A stretch of 64,000 nt of DNA, from assembly GCF_001758225.1 (NCBI RefSeq), contig NZ_MAST01000001.1, positions 124,001-188,000 of the forward strand, given 5' to 3'. The translations under genes were made by a program, and so were the position numbers. Position 1 is the first letter of the stretch. Each line of letters starts with the position of its first letter. The notes beneath the pieces were generated by a model. That model saw only the letters and a program-made list of their open reading frames with translations. It made no database searches and was not told the origin of the DNA. Positions 8,340 through 16,284 of this stretch are shown here, one piece after another. This stretch comes from Humibacillus sp. DSM 29435. Its GTDB lineage: Bacteria > Actinomycetota > Actinomycetes > Actinomycetales > Dermatophilaceae.

Positions 8340-9127
8340 GGCCGGCCCCCTGAGGTCGGAAGTCCGCCGCGCCAACCCATTCCGCGAGAGATGCGGTCGG
8401 CGGCCTCGACGACGAGTGGCACGAAGCGCTCACGCGCGACGGGCCCGACCCGATCGGCCGGGCCGCACACCGAGACCGCTCCGTGAACAGCGCCGTCGAC
8501 GCCGAACACCGGTGCTGCGACCGAGCCCGCCCCGGCCTGGCGTTCGCCGTCAGACTGGGCCACCCCCGCGAGACGCACCTGGGTCAGCCGCTCACGAAGA
8601 AGGTCGTGGTCGGTGATGGTGCGCGCGGTGGTCGCCTCGAGTCGGCCCTGCAGCACGGCATCCTGCTGCTCGGGCCCGAGAAAGGCGAGGATGCACGTGC
8701 TCGAGCTGCCCGCGTGCAGCGGAAAGCGACGCCCGACCTCGACGGTCATCTTGATCTCCCTGATGCTCTCGACCTGGTCGAGGTAGACCCGTCCGCCGGG
8801 TACGAGCGCCGAAATGGTGGTGGTCTCTCCGGTGGCCTGCTGAAGCTCGCGCAGCAACGGCATCGCGACCTTGCGCAGATCTGACTCGCGAAGAGCCCGC
8901 GCCCCCAGCGCGGCAGCGGCCGGGCCGAGGTGGTACTCACGGGTGGCGGGATCTGCGGTCAAGAGGCCTCGTTGCACGAGGGTCTGCAGGATGCGGTGCA
9001 CGACGGCTTTCGAGAGGTCGAGCTCGCGGGCCAGGGCCGAGACCCCGAGACTGCGGGGCCCTTGGAGAAAGGCGAGCAGCACGTCGGTGACCCGTGCTGC
9101 AGCCTCGGTGCCGGACTGCTCGCTCAT
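8336..9127 (-). CDS. IclR family transcriptional regulator
   Basis: A 263-residue protein with an N-terminal winged helix (TEAAARVTDVLLAFLQ, LGVSALARELDLSKAVVHRILQTLVQRGLL) and a C-terminal IclR effector domain (GRVYLDQVESIREIKMTVEVGRRFPLHAGSSSTCILAFL). ATG at 9127 is chosen because AGGAGG lies seven bases upstream. It heads the leftward operon and faces the importer genes, with two imperfect copies of an IclR-type palindrome in the shared promoter region, so it probably senses the imported compound or an intermediate and controls both arms and itself. Direction of control (repressor or activator) cannot be read from sequence. Confidence 0.92.
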   Translation of the reverse strand: MSEQSGTEAAARVTDVLLAFLQGPRSLGVSALARELDLSKAVVHRILQTLVQRGLLTADPATREYHLGPAAAALGARALRESDLRKVAMPLLRELQQATGETTTISALVPGGRVYLDQVESIREIKMTVEVGRRFPLHAGSSSTCILAFLGPEQQDAVLQGRLEATTARTITDHDLLRERLTQVRLAGVAQSDGERQAGAGSVAAPVFGVDGAVHGAVSVCGPADRVGPVARERFVPLVVEAADRISRGMGWRGGLPTSGGRP

Positions 9128-9242
9128 CGTCCTCCTTGCCGCCAAGCGGGTCACGGTCATTGCCGTCACTGCTCGTGTCGTCACGTTCTGGGTTGTGGTG
9201 CACCTGCGTGCGTCGTGGCTCGGCTCGCTTATGAGTTTGAGC

Positions 9243-9259
9243 GTTCCGCTGGGAGAAAC
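9243..9259. promoter_or_regulatory. Candidate IclR-type operator, leftward side
   Basis: GTTCCGCTGGGAGAAAC, an imperfect palindrome with GTTCC/GAAAC arms and a 7-base centre. It matches the second site at 9386 at 13 of 17 positions. On the minus strand it begins inside a TATGTT -10-like hexamer, the same register seen for the ureide-gene operators at 31505 and 32638. That placement suggests autoregulation of the IclR gene. Confidence 0.45.
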
Positions 9260-9384
9260 ATACGTCAGATGCCGTCAAATCGGGCTGGTGAACCTCAATT
9301 TCGTTTGAGCGTAACGGTTTGAACCATTCCCTGTCGATCCCTTGACCGAGCCAACTGCCGATGCCAGACTGACTCGTCATCCGC

Positions 9385-9403
9385 CGTTCCGTTCTGAGGA
9401 ACG
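9385..9403. promoter_or_regulatory. Candidate IclR-type operator upstream of importer operon
   Basis: CGTTCCGTTCTGAGGAACG, with perfect 6-base arms (CGTTCC/GGAACG) around a 7-base centre, ends 20 bases before the ATG at 9424. Its core TTCCGTT-N4-GGAA is the same pattern as the ureide operators TTCCGTTATGCGGAA (31485) and TTTCGCTATGCGGAA (32639). Lying just downstream of the tentative promoter, it would suit repression of the importer operon. Confidence 0.6.
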
Positions 9404-9423
9404 ACATAGGCTCTGGAGTTGAT

Positions 9424-10674
9424 ATGAGGAAGACCTGGATCGCCGGTCTGGCGCTCGCCCTGCCACTGGCCCTCGCGGCCTGTGGAGGCTCGACCCCCCC
9501 GGGAACGGCCGGGGCAGGCGGAGCGACGAAGGCCGCCGGAGAGGCGATCAAGATCGGCTCTCTCCACCCCCTGTCCGGATCCTCTGCCGCTGACGGCCAG
9601 CAGATGGACAACGCAGCCAAGCTCGCGGTCGAGGCCATCAATGCTGCCGGCGGCATCAAGTCGATGGGGGGCGCCAAGCTCGAGCTGCTGAGCGCCGACT
9701 CCCAGGGCAAGCCCGAGGTCGGCCAGAGTGAGGCCCAGCGGCTCATCCAGGAAGGCGCCGTGTCGATCGTCGGCACCTACCAGAGCGCCGTGAGCCAGAA
9801 CGTGGCGGCAGTCGCCGAGCGCAACAAGGTGCCCTTCGTCATCGACGTGTCCAGCGCCGACGCCATTCTGGCGCAGGGCTACAAGTACTCCTTCCGGCTT
9901 CAGCCGAGCGGCACCGTGCTGGCCGAAGACGGAGCCCAGAACCTCTTCGACGTCTCGAAGGCGGCCGGCAAACCGGCCAAGAAGATTGCCATCCTGCACG
10001 AACAGGGCCCCTTCGGCACGGCGATCAAGGACACCTTCAGCAAGAAGGCGCAGAGCCTCGGAATGACGATCGGGCCGGTGGCCAGCTACGACGCGGCTAG
10101 CGTCTCCGACTTCACGACGCAGATGGCGGCCGTCAAGGCCTCCGGGTCTGACGTGTTGATGGTGGCCGGGTACTACCGCGACGGGGTGCTCGTCGCCAAC
10201 GCGGTCAAGACCGTCAAGCCCGGTGTGAACGCGGTGTGGGGGGTGGCCAACGGGGCCTTCGACGTGCCCACGTTCCCCGGGGAGGTCGGTGCGGCCGGCG
10301 AGGGGTTCTTCGACTCCAACTACCACCTCGATGGCACCAACCCCGACACGCAGGCGCTGATGAAGACGTACCAGGCGAAGTACAAGGACCAGATCCGTAC
10401 GGCCGCTGTGCTCTCCTACGACGCTGTCCGCGTGATTGCCGACTCGCTCGAACGGTCTGGCAGTGCCGACCCCACGAAGGTGCGCGACGCGATCGCGCAG
10501 ACCAACCTCAAGTCGCTCATCGCTTCCAAGGGCCCGATCACCTTCGGCCCCACGGGTGAGAACGAAGGCGCTGCGCCGATCCTCATGCAGGTTCAGAGCG
10601 GCAAGGTCGTGCAGACCTTCCCCAAGGAGTTCGCTCAGACCGCACCGCGCTACCCGGCGACGCCGGCCTCGTGA
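9424..10674 (+). CDS. Liv-type ABC transporter substrate-binding lipoprotein
   Basis: A 416-residue exported lipoprotein. The signal peptide runs MRKTWIAGLALALPLALAAC with lipobox LAAC, so Cys20 would be lipidated and anchored outside the membrane. The mature part is a type I periplasmic-binding fold typical of branched-chain amino-acid, amide and aromatic-acid binders: IKIGSLHPLSGSSAADGQQM, INAAGGIKSMGGAKLELLSADSQG, VGTYQSAVSQNVAAVAE, FRLQPSGTVLAEDGAQNL. It leads a complete five-gene importer. Because the rest of the cluster is catabolic and acid-directed, the ligand is probably the pathway substrate rather than leucine. GGAG precedes the ATG by five bases. Confidence 0.9.
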   Translation: MRKTWIAGLALALPLALAACGGSTPPGTAGAGGATKAAGEAIKIGSLHPLSGSSAADGQQMDNAAKLAVEAINAAGGIKSMGGAKLELLSADSQGKPEVGQSEAQRLIQEGAVSIVGTYQSAVSQNVAAVAERNKVPFVIDVSSADAILAQGYKYSFRLQPSGTVLAEDGAQNLFDVSKAAGKPAKKIAILHEQGPFGTAIKDTFSKKAQSLGMTIGPVASYDAASVSDFTTQMAAVKASGSDVLMVAGYYRDGVLVANAVKTVKPGVNAVWGVANGAFDVPTFPGEVGAAGEGFFDSNYHLDGTNPDTQALMKTYQAKYKDQIRTAAVLSYDAVRVIADSLERSGSADPTKVRDAIAQTNLKSLIASKGPITFGPTGENEGAAPILMQVQSGKVVQTFPKEFAQTAPRYPATPAS

Positions 10675-11756
10675 ACCCTCAGCCGACGGACCCCGGCACT
10701 TCTGCCGCCGACGCCGGCGAGGGCAGCAGGTCTATGACCGAGCAGATCCCCTCCGCCACGGCTCCAACCGTGGCGGAGGGTGAGGGGCACACCTCGTCAC
10801 CGCGCCTGTGGGCGCGGGTTCCTTGGACGCGTGTGGCCATCGGCGTCGGGTTCTTCGTCGTGGCCATAGCCCTGGCCTACCTGCGGGCGGGCAACGGCGA
10901 CGTCGTGCGACAGGCCGTGCTCACCGGCATCCTGATCGGCGGCGTCTACGGCCTCGTCGCCATGGGGCTGACCCTGATCTTCGGCGTGCTCGACATCGTC
11001 AACTTCGCCCACGGAGCCTTCCTCGCCGTGGCGCTCTACATCACTGTCACGATGGTCTCGCGGCTCGGCGTCAACCCGCTCGTGGCCCTCTTCGTCGCCG
11101 TGCCGGTCATGTTCCTGCTCGGGGCCGGGGTGCAGCGGTTCGTGCTCGCGGGCGCGATGGGCAAGCCCCTCGAGAACCAGCTGCTCATCACCTTGGGCCT
11201 GGCCCTGTTGATCGACAACGTGCTGCTGATGTCGTTCGGGCCCAACCCCCAGTCGGTGAAGCTGCCGGGCGACACCGGCGTGCAGATCTTCGGGGCGGTC
11301 GCGACGGTCTCGCGACTGTTGGCCTTCGGGGTGGCCATCGTGCTCGCCGCCCTGCTCTACGTGCTGCTGCAACGCACCCGCCTCGGCACGGCCATCCGCG
11401 CCGTGGCCGCGAACGAGGCCGGAGCCCAGCTGGTGGGTATCGACACGCGGCGCATCTACATGGCGACGTTCGCCATCGGCACGGCGTGCGCCGGAGCGGC
11501 CGGAGTGCTCGTTGCGCCGCTGGTGACGATCGAGCCCACCACGGGCGAGCTGTTCAACATCATCGCCTTCGTCGTGGTGGTACTCGGGGGCATGGGCAAC
11601 GTCATCGGCGCCCTGGTAGGCGGCCTGATCATCGGGCTCACCGAGCAGCTCGGTGCCCTCTACTTTCCGGGTCAGAGCCCACTGCTGTCGGTCTTCGTTG
11701 TGTTCGTCCTCGTGCTCTTCCTGCGCCCTCAGGGACTCTTCGGGAAGGCCTCATGA
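10671..11756 (+). CDS. Liv-type ABC transporter permease (LivH family)
   Basis: A 361-residue membrane protein. About 60 hydrophilic residues precede the first transmembrane helix (TRVAIGVGFFVVAIALAYL). It continues with the LivH signature AVLTGILIGGVYGLVAMGLTLIFGVLDIVNFAHGAFL and about eight further hydrophobic segments. GTG at 10671 overlaps the binding-protein stop (GTGA); an internal ATG at 10734 is the alternative and would remove a poorly conserved N-terminal tail. It forms the membrane pore with the LivM-type partner. Confidence 0.9.
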   Translation: MNPQPTDPGTSAADAGEGSRSMTEQIPSATAPTVAEGEGHTSSPRLWARVPWTRVAIGVGFFVVAIALAYLRAGNGDVVRQAVLTGILIGGVYGLVAMGLTLIFGVLDIVNFAHGAFLAVALYITVTMVSRLGVNPLVALFVAVPVMFLLGAGVQRFVLAGAMGKPLENQLLITLGLALLIDNVLLMSFGPNPQSVKLPGDTGVQIFGAVATVSRLLAFGVAIVLAALLYVLLQRTRLGTAIRAVAANEAGAQLVGIDTRRIYMATFAIGTACAGAAGVLVAPLVTIEPTTGELFNIIAFVVVVLGGMGNVIGALVGGLIIGLTEQLGALYFPGQSPLLSVFVVFVLVLFLRPQGLFGKAS

Positions 11757-12826
11757 ACACGGTCACTGATCAGTCGCCAGACCAGTCACCCGACCCGTCG
11801 ACCGCACCGGCCACCGAGCCGGCGCCCCTACCGCGGCCCATCTGGGGTCGGCACCTGCTCGTGCTCGCCGTCATCGCGGTGGTGCTGGTGCCCCTGCCCC
11901 TGTTGCTGCCACCGAACACCCAGGCCGTCGCGGTCCGGGTGCTGATCTTCGCGCTCATGGCTGTCGGCTGGAACATCATGAGCGGCTTCGGCGGGATGTT
12001 CAGCTTCGGACACGCCGCGTACTTCGGCCTCGGGGCCTACGTCAGCGTCTGGCTGCTGGTCAACCACGGCGTCTCGCCCTGGATCGGGCTGCTCGTCGGC
12101 ATGCTCGTCGCCGCGGCGTTCGCCACCCTCATCGGCTTCCTGGCCCTGCGCTACCGGCTCAAGGGCGCCTACTTCGCCCTCTCCACCTTCGCCTTCGCCG
12201 AGATGCTGCGTCTGCTCGCGATCAACAGCGACTTCGTCAACCGCGCCGTGGGCTACAACGTGCCGCTCCGCCCCGAGTTCTCCCTGGCGTTCATGCAGTT
12301 CGCCCCGGGTTCACCGGCCTACTTCTGGATCGCGCTCGGGCTCACCGTCGCCGCCATCGCCGTCAGCATCCTCTTCCTGCGCTCTCGCACCGGTCGCTTC
12401 CTCGTCGCCGTGCGCGACGACGAAGACGCCGCGGCCGCAGTGGGCGTTCCCGTGATGCGCACCAAGCTCGTGACGATGGCGCTCTCGGCGGCCGTGACCT
12501 CCGTGGCGGGCACCTTCTACGCGCAGTACTACTTCTTCATCGACCCCGACGTCGCCTTCGGGTCCAGCGTCTCCATCCAGGCGATCCTGCCGGCGGTCAT
12601 CGGAGGGGTCGCGACCATCTGGGGCCCGGCCATCGGCGCTCTCGTGCTCGGCCCCCTCAACGACGTGACCGCCACTCTGCTGCGCAACCCCCCGGCTGCC
12701 CTGAGCTTCCTCGAGGGTCGGGCCGGGCTCGACGTCATCGTCTACGCGCTCCTGCTCATCCTCATCGTGCTGTTGCTGCCGCAGGGAATCTACGGTGCCC
12801 TCAGAGACCGCTGGAGGCGGCGATGA
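11753..12826 (+). CDS. Liv-type ABC transporter permease (LivM family)
   Basis: A 357-residue membrane protein. ATG at 11753 overlaps the LivH-type stop (ATGA). A Pro/Gln-rich cytoplasmic tail of about 35 residues precedes the helices LLVLAVIAVVLVPLPLLLPP and the LivM signature IFALMAVGWNIMSGFGGMFSFGHAAYFGLGAY. Later segments include LRYRLKGAYFALSTFAFAEML and AILPAVIGGVATIWGPAIGALV. It is the second pore subunit of the importer. The frame remains open far upstream of the ATG, but that part is out-of-frame reading through LivH and is not real. Confidence 0.9.
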   Translation: MNTVTDQSPDQSPDPSTAPATEPAPLPRPIWGRHLLVLAVIAVVLVPLPLLLPPNTQAVAVRVLIFALMAVGWNIMSGFGGMFSFGHAAYFGLGAYVSVWLLVNHGVSPWIGLLVGMLVAAAFATLIGFLALRYRLKGAYFALSTFAFAEMLRLLAINSDFVNRAVGYNVPLRPEFSLAFMQFAPGSPAYFWIALGLTVAAIAVSILFLRSRTGRFLVAVRDDEDAAAAVGVPVMRTKLVTMALSAAVTSVAGTFYAQYYFFIDPDVAFGSSVSIQAILPAVIGGVATIWGPAIGALVLGPLNDVTATLLRNPPAALSFLEGRAGLDVIVYALLLILIVLLLPQGIYGALRDRWRRR

Positions 12827-13557
12827 GCCTGCTCGAGGTACGCAACGTCAGTCGGTCCTTCCAGGGCCTGAAGGCGGTCGACGACGTCTCCTTCGACGTG
12901 AAGGAGGGCAGCATCCTGGGCATCATCGGACCCAACGGGGCCGGGAAGACCACCTTGTTCAACCTCGTCGCCGGGGCCATCACCCCGCAGGCCGGCACCG
13001 TGACGCTCGACGGTCGGGACATCACCGGCTTCGCGCCGCACAAGGTGGCGCAGGCCGGCATGGTGCGCACGTTCCAGCTGATGAAGCCCTTCGGCTCTGT
13101 CAGCGTGCTCGAGAACGTGGCGGTCGCGGCCATGGCCGCCGGCACGAGCCGTCACGACGCCTCGAAGGCCGCCGCCCAGATCGTCGAACGGGTCGGCCTC
13201 GGTCGTTGGCGCGACCTGCAGAGCTCCGGGCTGCCGACGGCGGGGCTCAAGCGGCTCGAGCTGGCGCGTGCCCTCGCCGTGCGCCCTCGGGTGCTGCTGC
13301 TCGACGAGGTGCTCGCGGGTCTCACCCCCACCGAGCGAGCGCCCGTGATGGAGCTGCTCGAAGCCCTCCGGGCCGAAGACGGGGTGACCCTCGTGTTCGT
13401 CGAGCACATCATGGCCGCCGTCATGCGGCTCTCCGACTCGGTGCTCGTGCTCGACCAGGGGCGGGTGCTCATGAGCGGCAGCCCCCAGGAGGTCACCAGT
13501 GATCCACGAGTGATCGAGGCCTACCTCGGACAGGAGCCCACCGATGTTGCGACTTGA
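12823..13557 (+). CDS. Liv-type ABC transporter ATPase (LivG family)
   Basis: A 244-residue ATPase: Walker A GPNGAGKTTLFN near residue 37, Q-loop region RTFQLMKPFGSVSVLENV, signature-like LPTAGLKRLELARAL, Walker B VLLLDEV and switch His in VEHIM. The signature lacks the usual LSGGQ, as is common for LivG proteins, and Walker B is followed by Val rather than Pro (DEVLAGL). Overlapping start and stop codons link it to the LivM-type gene. It powers uptake together with the LivF-type subunit. Confidence 0.9.
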   Translation: MSLLEVRNVSRSFQGLKAVDDVSFDVKEGSILGIIGPNGAGKTTLFNLVAGAITPQAGTVTLDGRDITGFAPHKVAQAGMVRTFQLMKPFGSVSVLENVAVAAMAAGTSRHDASKAAAQIVERVGLGRWRDLQSSGLPTAGLKRLELARALAVRPRVLLLDEVLAGLTPTERAPVMELLEALRAEDGVTLVFVEHIMAAVMRLSDSVLVLDQGRVLMSGSPQEVTSDPRVIEAYLGQEPTDVAT

Positions 13558-14245
13558 GTCGGTCTGCGCCGGCTACCACGGCCTGCAGATCCTGCACGAG
13601 GTCGACCTCGAGGTGAACGAGGGCGAGATCGTGGCACTGGTCGGCGCCAACGGGGCGGGAAAGACCACCACCCTTCGGGCAGCGTCGGGGGTCATCTCGC
13701 CGACGTCGGGTCAGATCACCTTCCAGGGAGAGCCGGCGGGCGGCCTGCGCACCGCCGGCCTGGTCGCCAGAGGTCTGGTGCATGTGCCCGAGGAACGCGC
13801 GCTGTTCGGCCCGCTCACGATCGAGGAGAACCTGCGGATGGGGGCCTGGACCCAGCGCAAGACGCCGATGAGCGGCGCTCTCGCAGAGGTCTTCGAGCTC
13901 TTCCCCGTGCTCGCCGATCGCCGCCGGCAGACGGCGGAGACGCTGAGCGGGGGTCAGCAGCAGATGCTCTGCATCGGTCGGGCGCTGATGGCCAGGCCCA
14001 AGCTGCTCATGCTCGACGAACCCTCAACCGGGCTGTCGCCGAAGCTCACGTGGACGGTGCTCGAGGCCATCGGCATGATCCGTGACCGTGGTGTCGCGGT
14101 GCTGCTCGTCGAGCAGAACGCCGGTCAGGCTCTGCGGCTGGCCGACCGGGCCTACGTCATGGAGAGCGGCAGTGTGGTGCTGGGCGGCACCGGTGCCGAG
14201 CTGGCCGACGACGACCGCGTCCGCGCCGCCTACCTGGGGTTGTGA
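13544..14245 (+). CDS. Liv-type ABC transporter ATPase (LivF family)
   Basis: A 233-residue ATPase with Walker A GANGAGKTTTLRA, signature ETLSGGQQQMLCIGRALM, Walker B LLMLDEPSTGLSP and switch His position replaced in the usual LivF way (VLLVEQNAGQAL). The start overlaps the LivG-type gene by 14 bases, so translation is coupled. It completes the binding protein-permease-permease-ATPase-ATPase set typical of Liv/Urt/aromatic-acid importers. Confidence 0.92.
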   Translation: MLRLESVCAGYHGLQILHEVDLEVNEGEIVALVGANGAGKTTTLRAASGVISPTSGQITFQGEPAGGLRTAGLVARGLVHVPEERALFGPLTIEENLRMGAWTQRKTPMSGALAEVFELFPVLADRRRQTAETLSGGQQQMLCIGRALMARPKLLMLDEPSTGLSPKLTWTVLEAIGMIRDRGVAVLLVEQNAGQALRLADRAYVMESGSVVLGGTGAELADDDRVRAAYLGL

Positions 14246-14249
14246 CGCG

Positions 14250-15611
14250 GTGACGGATGCCGCAGCCCGCGAGGCGACCCGGGAGATCGGATCCTGGGCG
14301 GCGGCCCTGCGCTGGCAGGATGTGCCCGCCCTGGTGCGCGGGCGCCTACAGCTGGTGCTGCTCGACTCGTTGGGCGTCACCCTCGTGGGTGCGCGTCTGC
14401 CGGAGCAGGGCGAGCTGACGCAGGCCTGGCGCCCGGGGCCGGGGCCGGTTCCCCTCGTGGGTCGTGGGCGCACCACGAGCGTCGAGACCGCCGCGTGGCT
14501 CAACGCCACGGCCATGGTGCGGCTCGAGCTCGACGAAGGCAACAAGTTCGCCGCGGGTCACCCGGCAGCACACGGGTTCTGGGCAGTGCTGGCCCTGGCC
14601 TGCGACCTCCGCAGCTCAGGCCCCGACACCGCAGCCTCGCTGTTGGTCGCCTACGAGGTGGCCGCTCGCTTCGGTCGGGCCACCCGGCTGCGGCCAGGGC
14701 TGCACCCGCACGGCAACTGGGGCGTCGCCGGTGCCGCCGCAGGCTGCGCACGCCTGCTCGGGCTGAGCGGCGAGGGTGTGGCCGAGGCGATCGACACCGG
14801 CGCCGGGATGGCCGTGGCCGGCCCGTTCGACTCGGCGCTCGACGGCCACGAGGTGCGCAACGCGTGGATGGGAGCCAGCAACGTCTCCGGGCTGGCGGCC
14901 GCAAGGCTCTCGGCCGCAGGGGGCGCCCGGTGCACGGGCACGGCGGCCGCGTCGTTGGGCAGCATCCTCGGCACGTTCGACGCATCGGAGCTCACGCTCG
15001 ACCTGGGCACGCGATGGGACATCCTGTCGGGCTACTTCAAACGGCACGCCGCCTGCTCGTTCACCCACCCGGTCGCCGACGCCCTGCTCGAGCTGAGCCG
15101 AACGGCGCCGATCTCTTCGGATTCCGTGGAGTCGGTGCTCGTCGAGACGCACGCGCTGGCAGCGGGGCTCGACCGGCAAACCTGGGACTCTCGGCTCTCG
15201 GCGCTCTTCAGCATCCCGTTCGTGGCGGCGACCGCGCTGGTGCACGGGCGCATAGGCCCGAAGGAGTCTTCCTCAGCGGCGCTGGCCGATGCGGAAGTGG
15301 CTGGCCTCGCCGCCCGGGTCAGTGTCGCCGAGGCCCCTGATCTCACGGCCCGACTGCCCCGCGAGCGTGCGGCGCGAGTCACCGTCGTGGAGGCCGCACG
15401 CCCCGGCGAGATCACGGGCACCCGGCACGTCGCCCTGGTGACCAACCCCGTCGGCGACGCCGACCATCATCCGCTCGACGAGGCCGATGTGATGGCCCTG
15501 CTCGCCGCCTGGCTCGGCGATGACAAGGCCGTCGCGACTGTGGCGCGGGTCGCCGCCGGGCTTGCCGACGCCGTCGACGTCGCGCCATTGCTGTGTGAGC
15601 TCGCGCTGTGA
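14250..15611 (+). CDS. MmgE/PrpD family protein, GHPAxH subtype (second copy)
   Basis: A 453-residue MmgE/PrpD protein. It starts at GTG 14250, four bases after the LivF-type stop; the frame is open further upstream but that overlaps LivF. Motifs: VLLDSLGVTLVGARLPEQ, LNATAMVRLELDEGNKFAAGHPAAHGFW, PHGNWGVAGAAAGCARLLG, and KRHAACSFTHPVADALLEL with the family Lys-Cys-His. The LDEG...GHPAAH segment pairs it with the protein at 2633 rather than the canonical DFDD protein at 4044. Its place directly after the importer suggests an early step on the imported compound. The reaction type (hydro-lyase, decarboxylase or epimerase) is not known. Confidence 0.85.
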   Translation: MTDAAAREATREIGSWAAALRWQDVPALVRGRLQLVLLDSLGVTLVGARLPEQGELTQAWRPGPGPVPLVGRGRTTSVETAAWLNATAMVRLELDEGNKFAAGHPAAHGFWAVLALACDLRSSGPDTAASLLVAYEVAARFGRATRLRPGLHPHGNWGVAGAAAGCARLLGLSGEGVAEAIDTGAGMAVAGPFDSALDGHEVRNAWMGASNVSGLAAARLSAAGGARCTGTAAASLGSILGTFDASELTLDLGTRWDILSGYFKRHAACSFTHPVADALLELSRTAPISSDSVESVLVETHALAAGLDRQTWDSRLSALFSIPFVAATALVHGRIGPKESSSAALADAEVAGLAARVSVAEAPDLTARLPRERAARVTVVEAARPGEITGTRHVALVTNPVGDADHHPLDEADVMALLAAWLGDDKAVATVARVAAGLADAVDVAPLLCELAL

Positions 15612-15642
15612 GTGCTACCCGTCACCAACCCAAGGAGACCAC

Positions 15643-16284
15643 GTGCACATCTGGTCGGTCACCCCTATCCACGTCGACGATGCCGAGCTGGCCCGGAGAC
15701 AGGCGCGCTACGACGCGCTGAGCCCGAATGGTCTGCGCGTCGAGCTCGTCGACGTCGGAGTCGACGCACCCACCCAGCTCGCCACCGAGCAGGACGTCCG
15801 CGACTCCGAAGGGCTGGTGGCCGCCGCGCTCGAGGCGGCTCCCGACCACGCCGACGCGCTCATGCCCGACTGCGTGCTCGACCCGGCAGTGGCGCAGCTT
15901 TCCGGGCGACTCGACCGACCTGTGTTCGGGCTGCTGCGCACCTCGACGGCCTGGAGCGCCCTGGCGGGCCGACGGGTGGGGGCGGTGACGCGCAACGCGG
16001 TGATCGCCGACGAGCTGGCGCGGGTGATGGCTGTCTACGGCCTGGCCGACCGGTTCACCGGCGTCGACGTGCTCGACCTCGACGTCGACGCCATTCACGA
16101 CGCCGACCGTTGGGCCGCCGCCCTCCGGGGTGTGGTGCAACGGATGGACCGTGCCGGCGCCGGTGACGTCGTCAACGGCTGCAGCGCGGTCGAGCTGCCA
16201 CCCGACGCTGCAGACTGGCCGGTACGGGTCGTCGACCCGACTGCCCTCACGCTGCGGCTGGTCGCCGCAGGCGAGGCGCGATGA
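15643..16284 (+). CDS. Asp/Glu/hydantoin racemase family protein
   Basis: A 213-residue protein. GTG at 15643 is chosen because AAGGAG lies seven bases upstream. The opening HIWSVTPIHVDDAELARRQARYDAL matches the IxPxN/T-type start of hydantoin racemases and maleate isomerases. The paired Cys positions fall at ALMPDCVLDPAVAQL and VNGCSAVELP, the two catalytic thiols of the family; RPVFGLLRTSTAW and RRVGAVTRNAVI fill the middle. Members racemise hydantoins, Asp or Glu, isomerise maleate, or cleave arylmalonates. Placement before an FAD oxidoreductase and a dihydropyrimidinase-like gene favours a hydantoin-type or dicarboxylate substrate. Confidence 0.8.
   Translation: MHIWSVTPIHVDDAELARRQARYDALSPNGLRVELVDVGVDAPTQLATEQDVRDSEGLVAAALEAAPDHADALMPDCVLDPAVAQLSGRLDRPVFGLLRTSTAWSALAGRRVGAVTRNAVIADELARVMAVYGLADRFTGVDVLDLDVDAIHDADRWAAALRGVVQRMDRAGAGDVVNGCSAVELPPDAADWPVRVVDPTALTLRLVAAGEAR

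Larger units (their letters stand above)
9128..9423. promoter_or_regulatory. Divergent promoter region between IclR gene and importer operon
   Basis: This 296-base region separates the two divergent arms. It contains two related palindromes (9243-9259 and 9386-9402, listed separately), the IclR ribosome binding site, a tentative rightward promoter (TTGACC at 9342-9347, 17 bases, CAGACT at 9365-9370) and a tentative leftward -10 (TATGTT, 9262-9257) whose second half overlaps the first palindrome. GGAG at 9415-9418 is the ribosome binding site for the substrate-binding protein gene. No small gene was seen in it. Confidence 0.55.

Noticed and set aside
10808-11752. Upstream extension of the LivM-type frame
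   Set aside because: Out-of-frame reading through the LivH-type gene; LivM family start and ATGA overlap at 11753 are clear.
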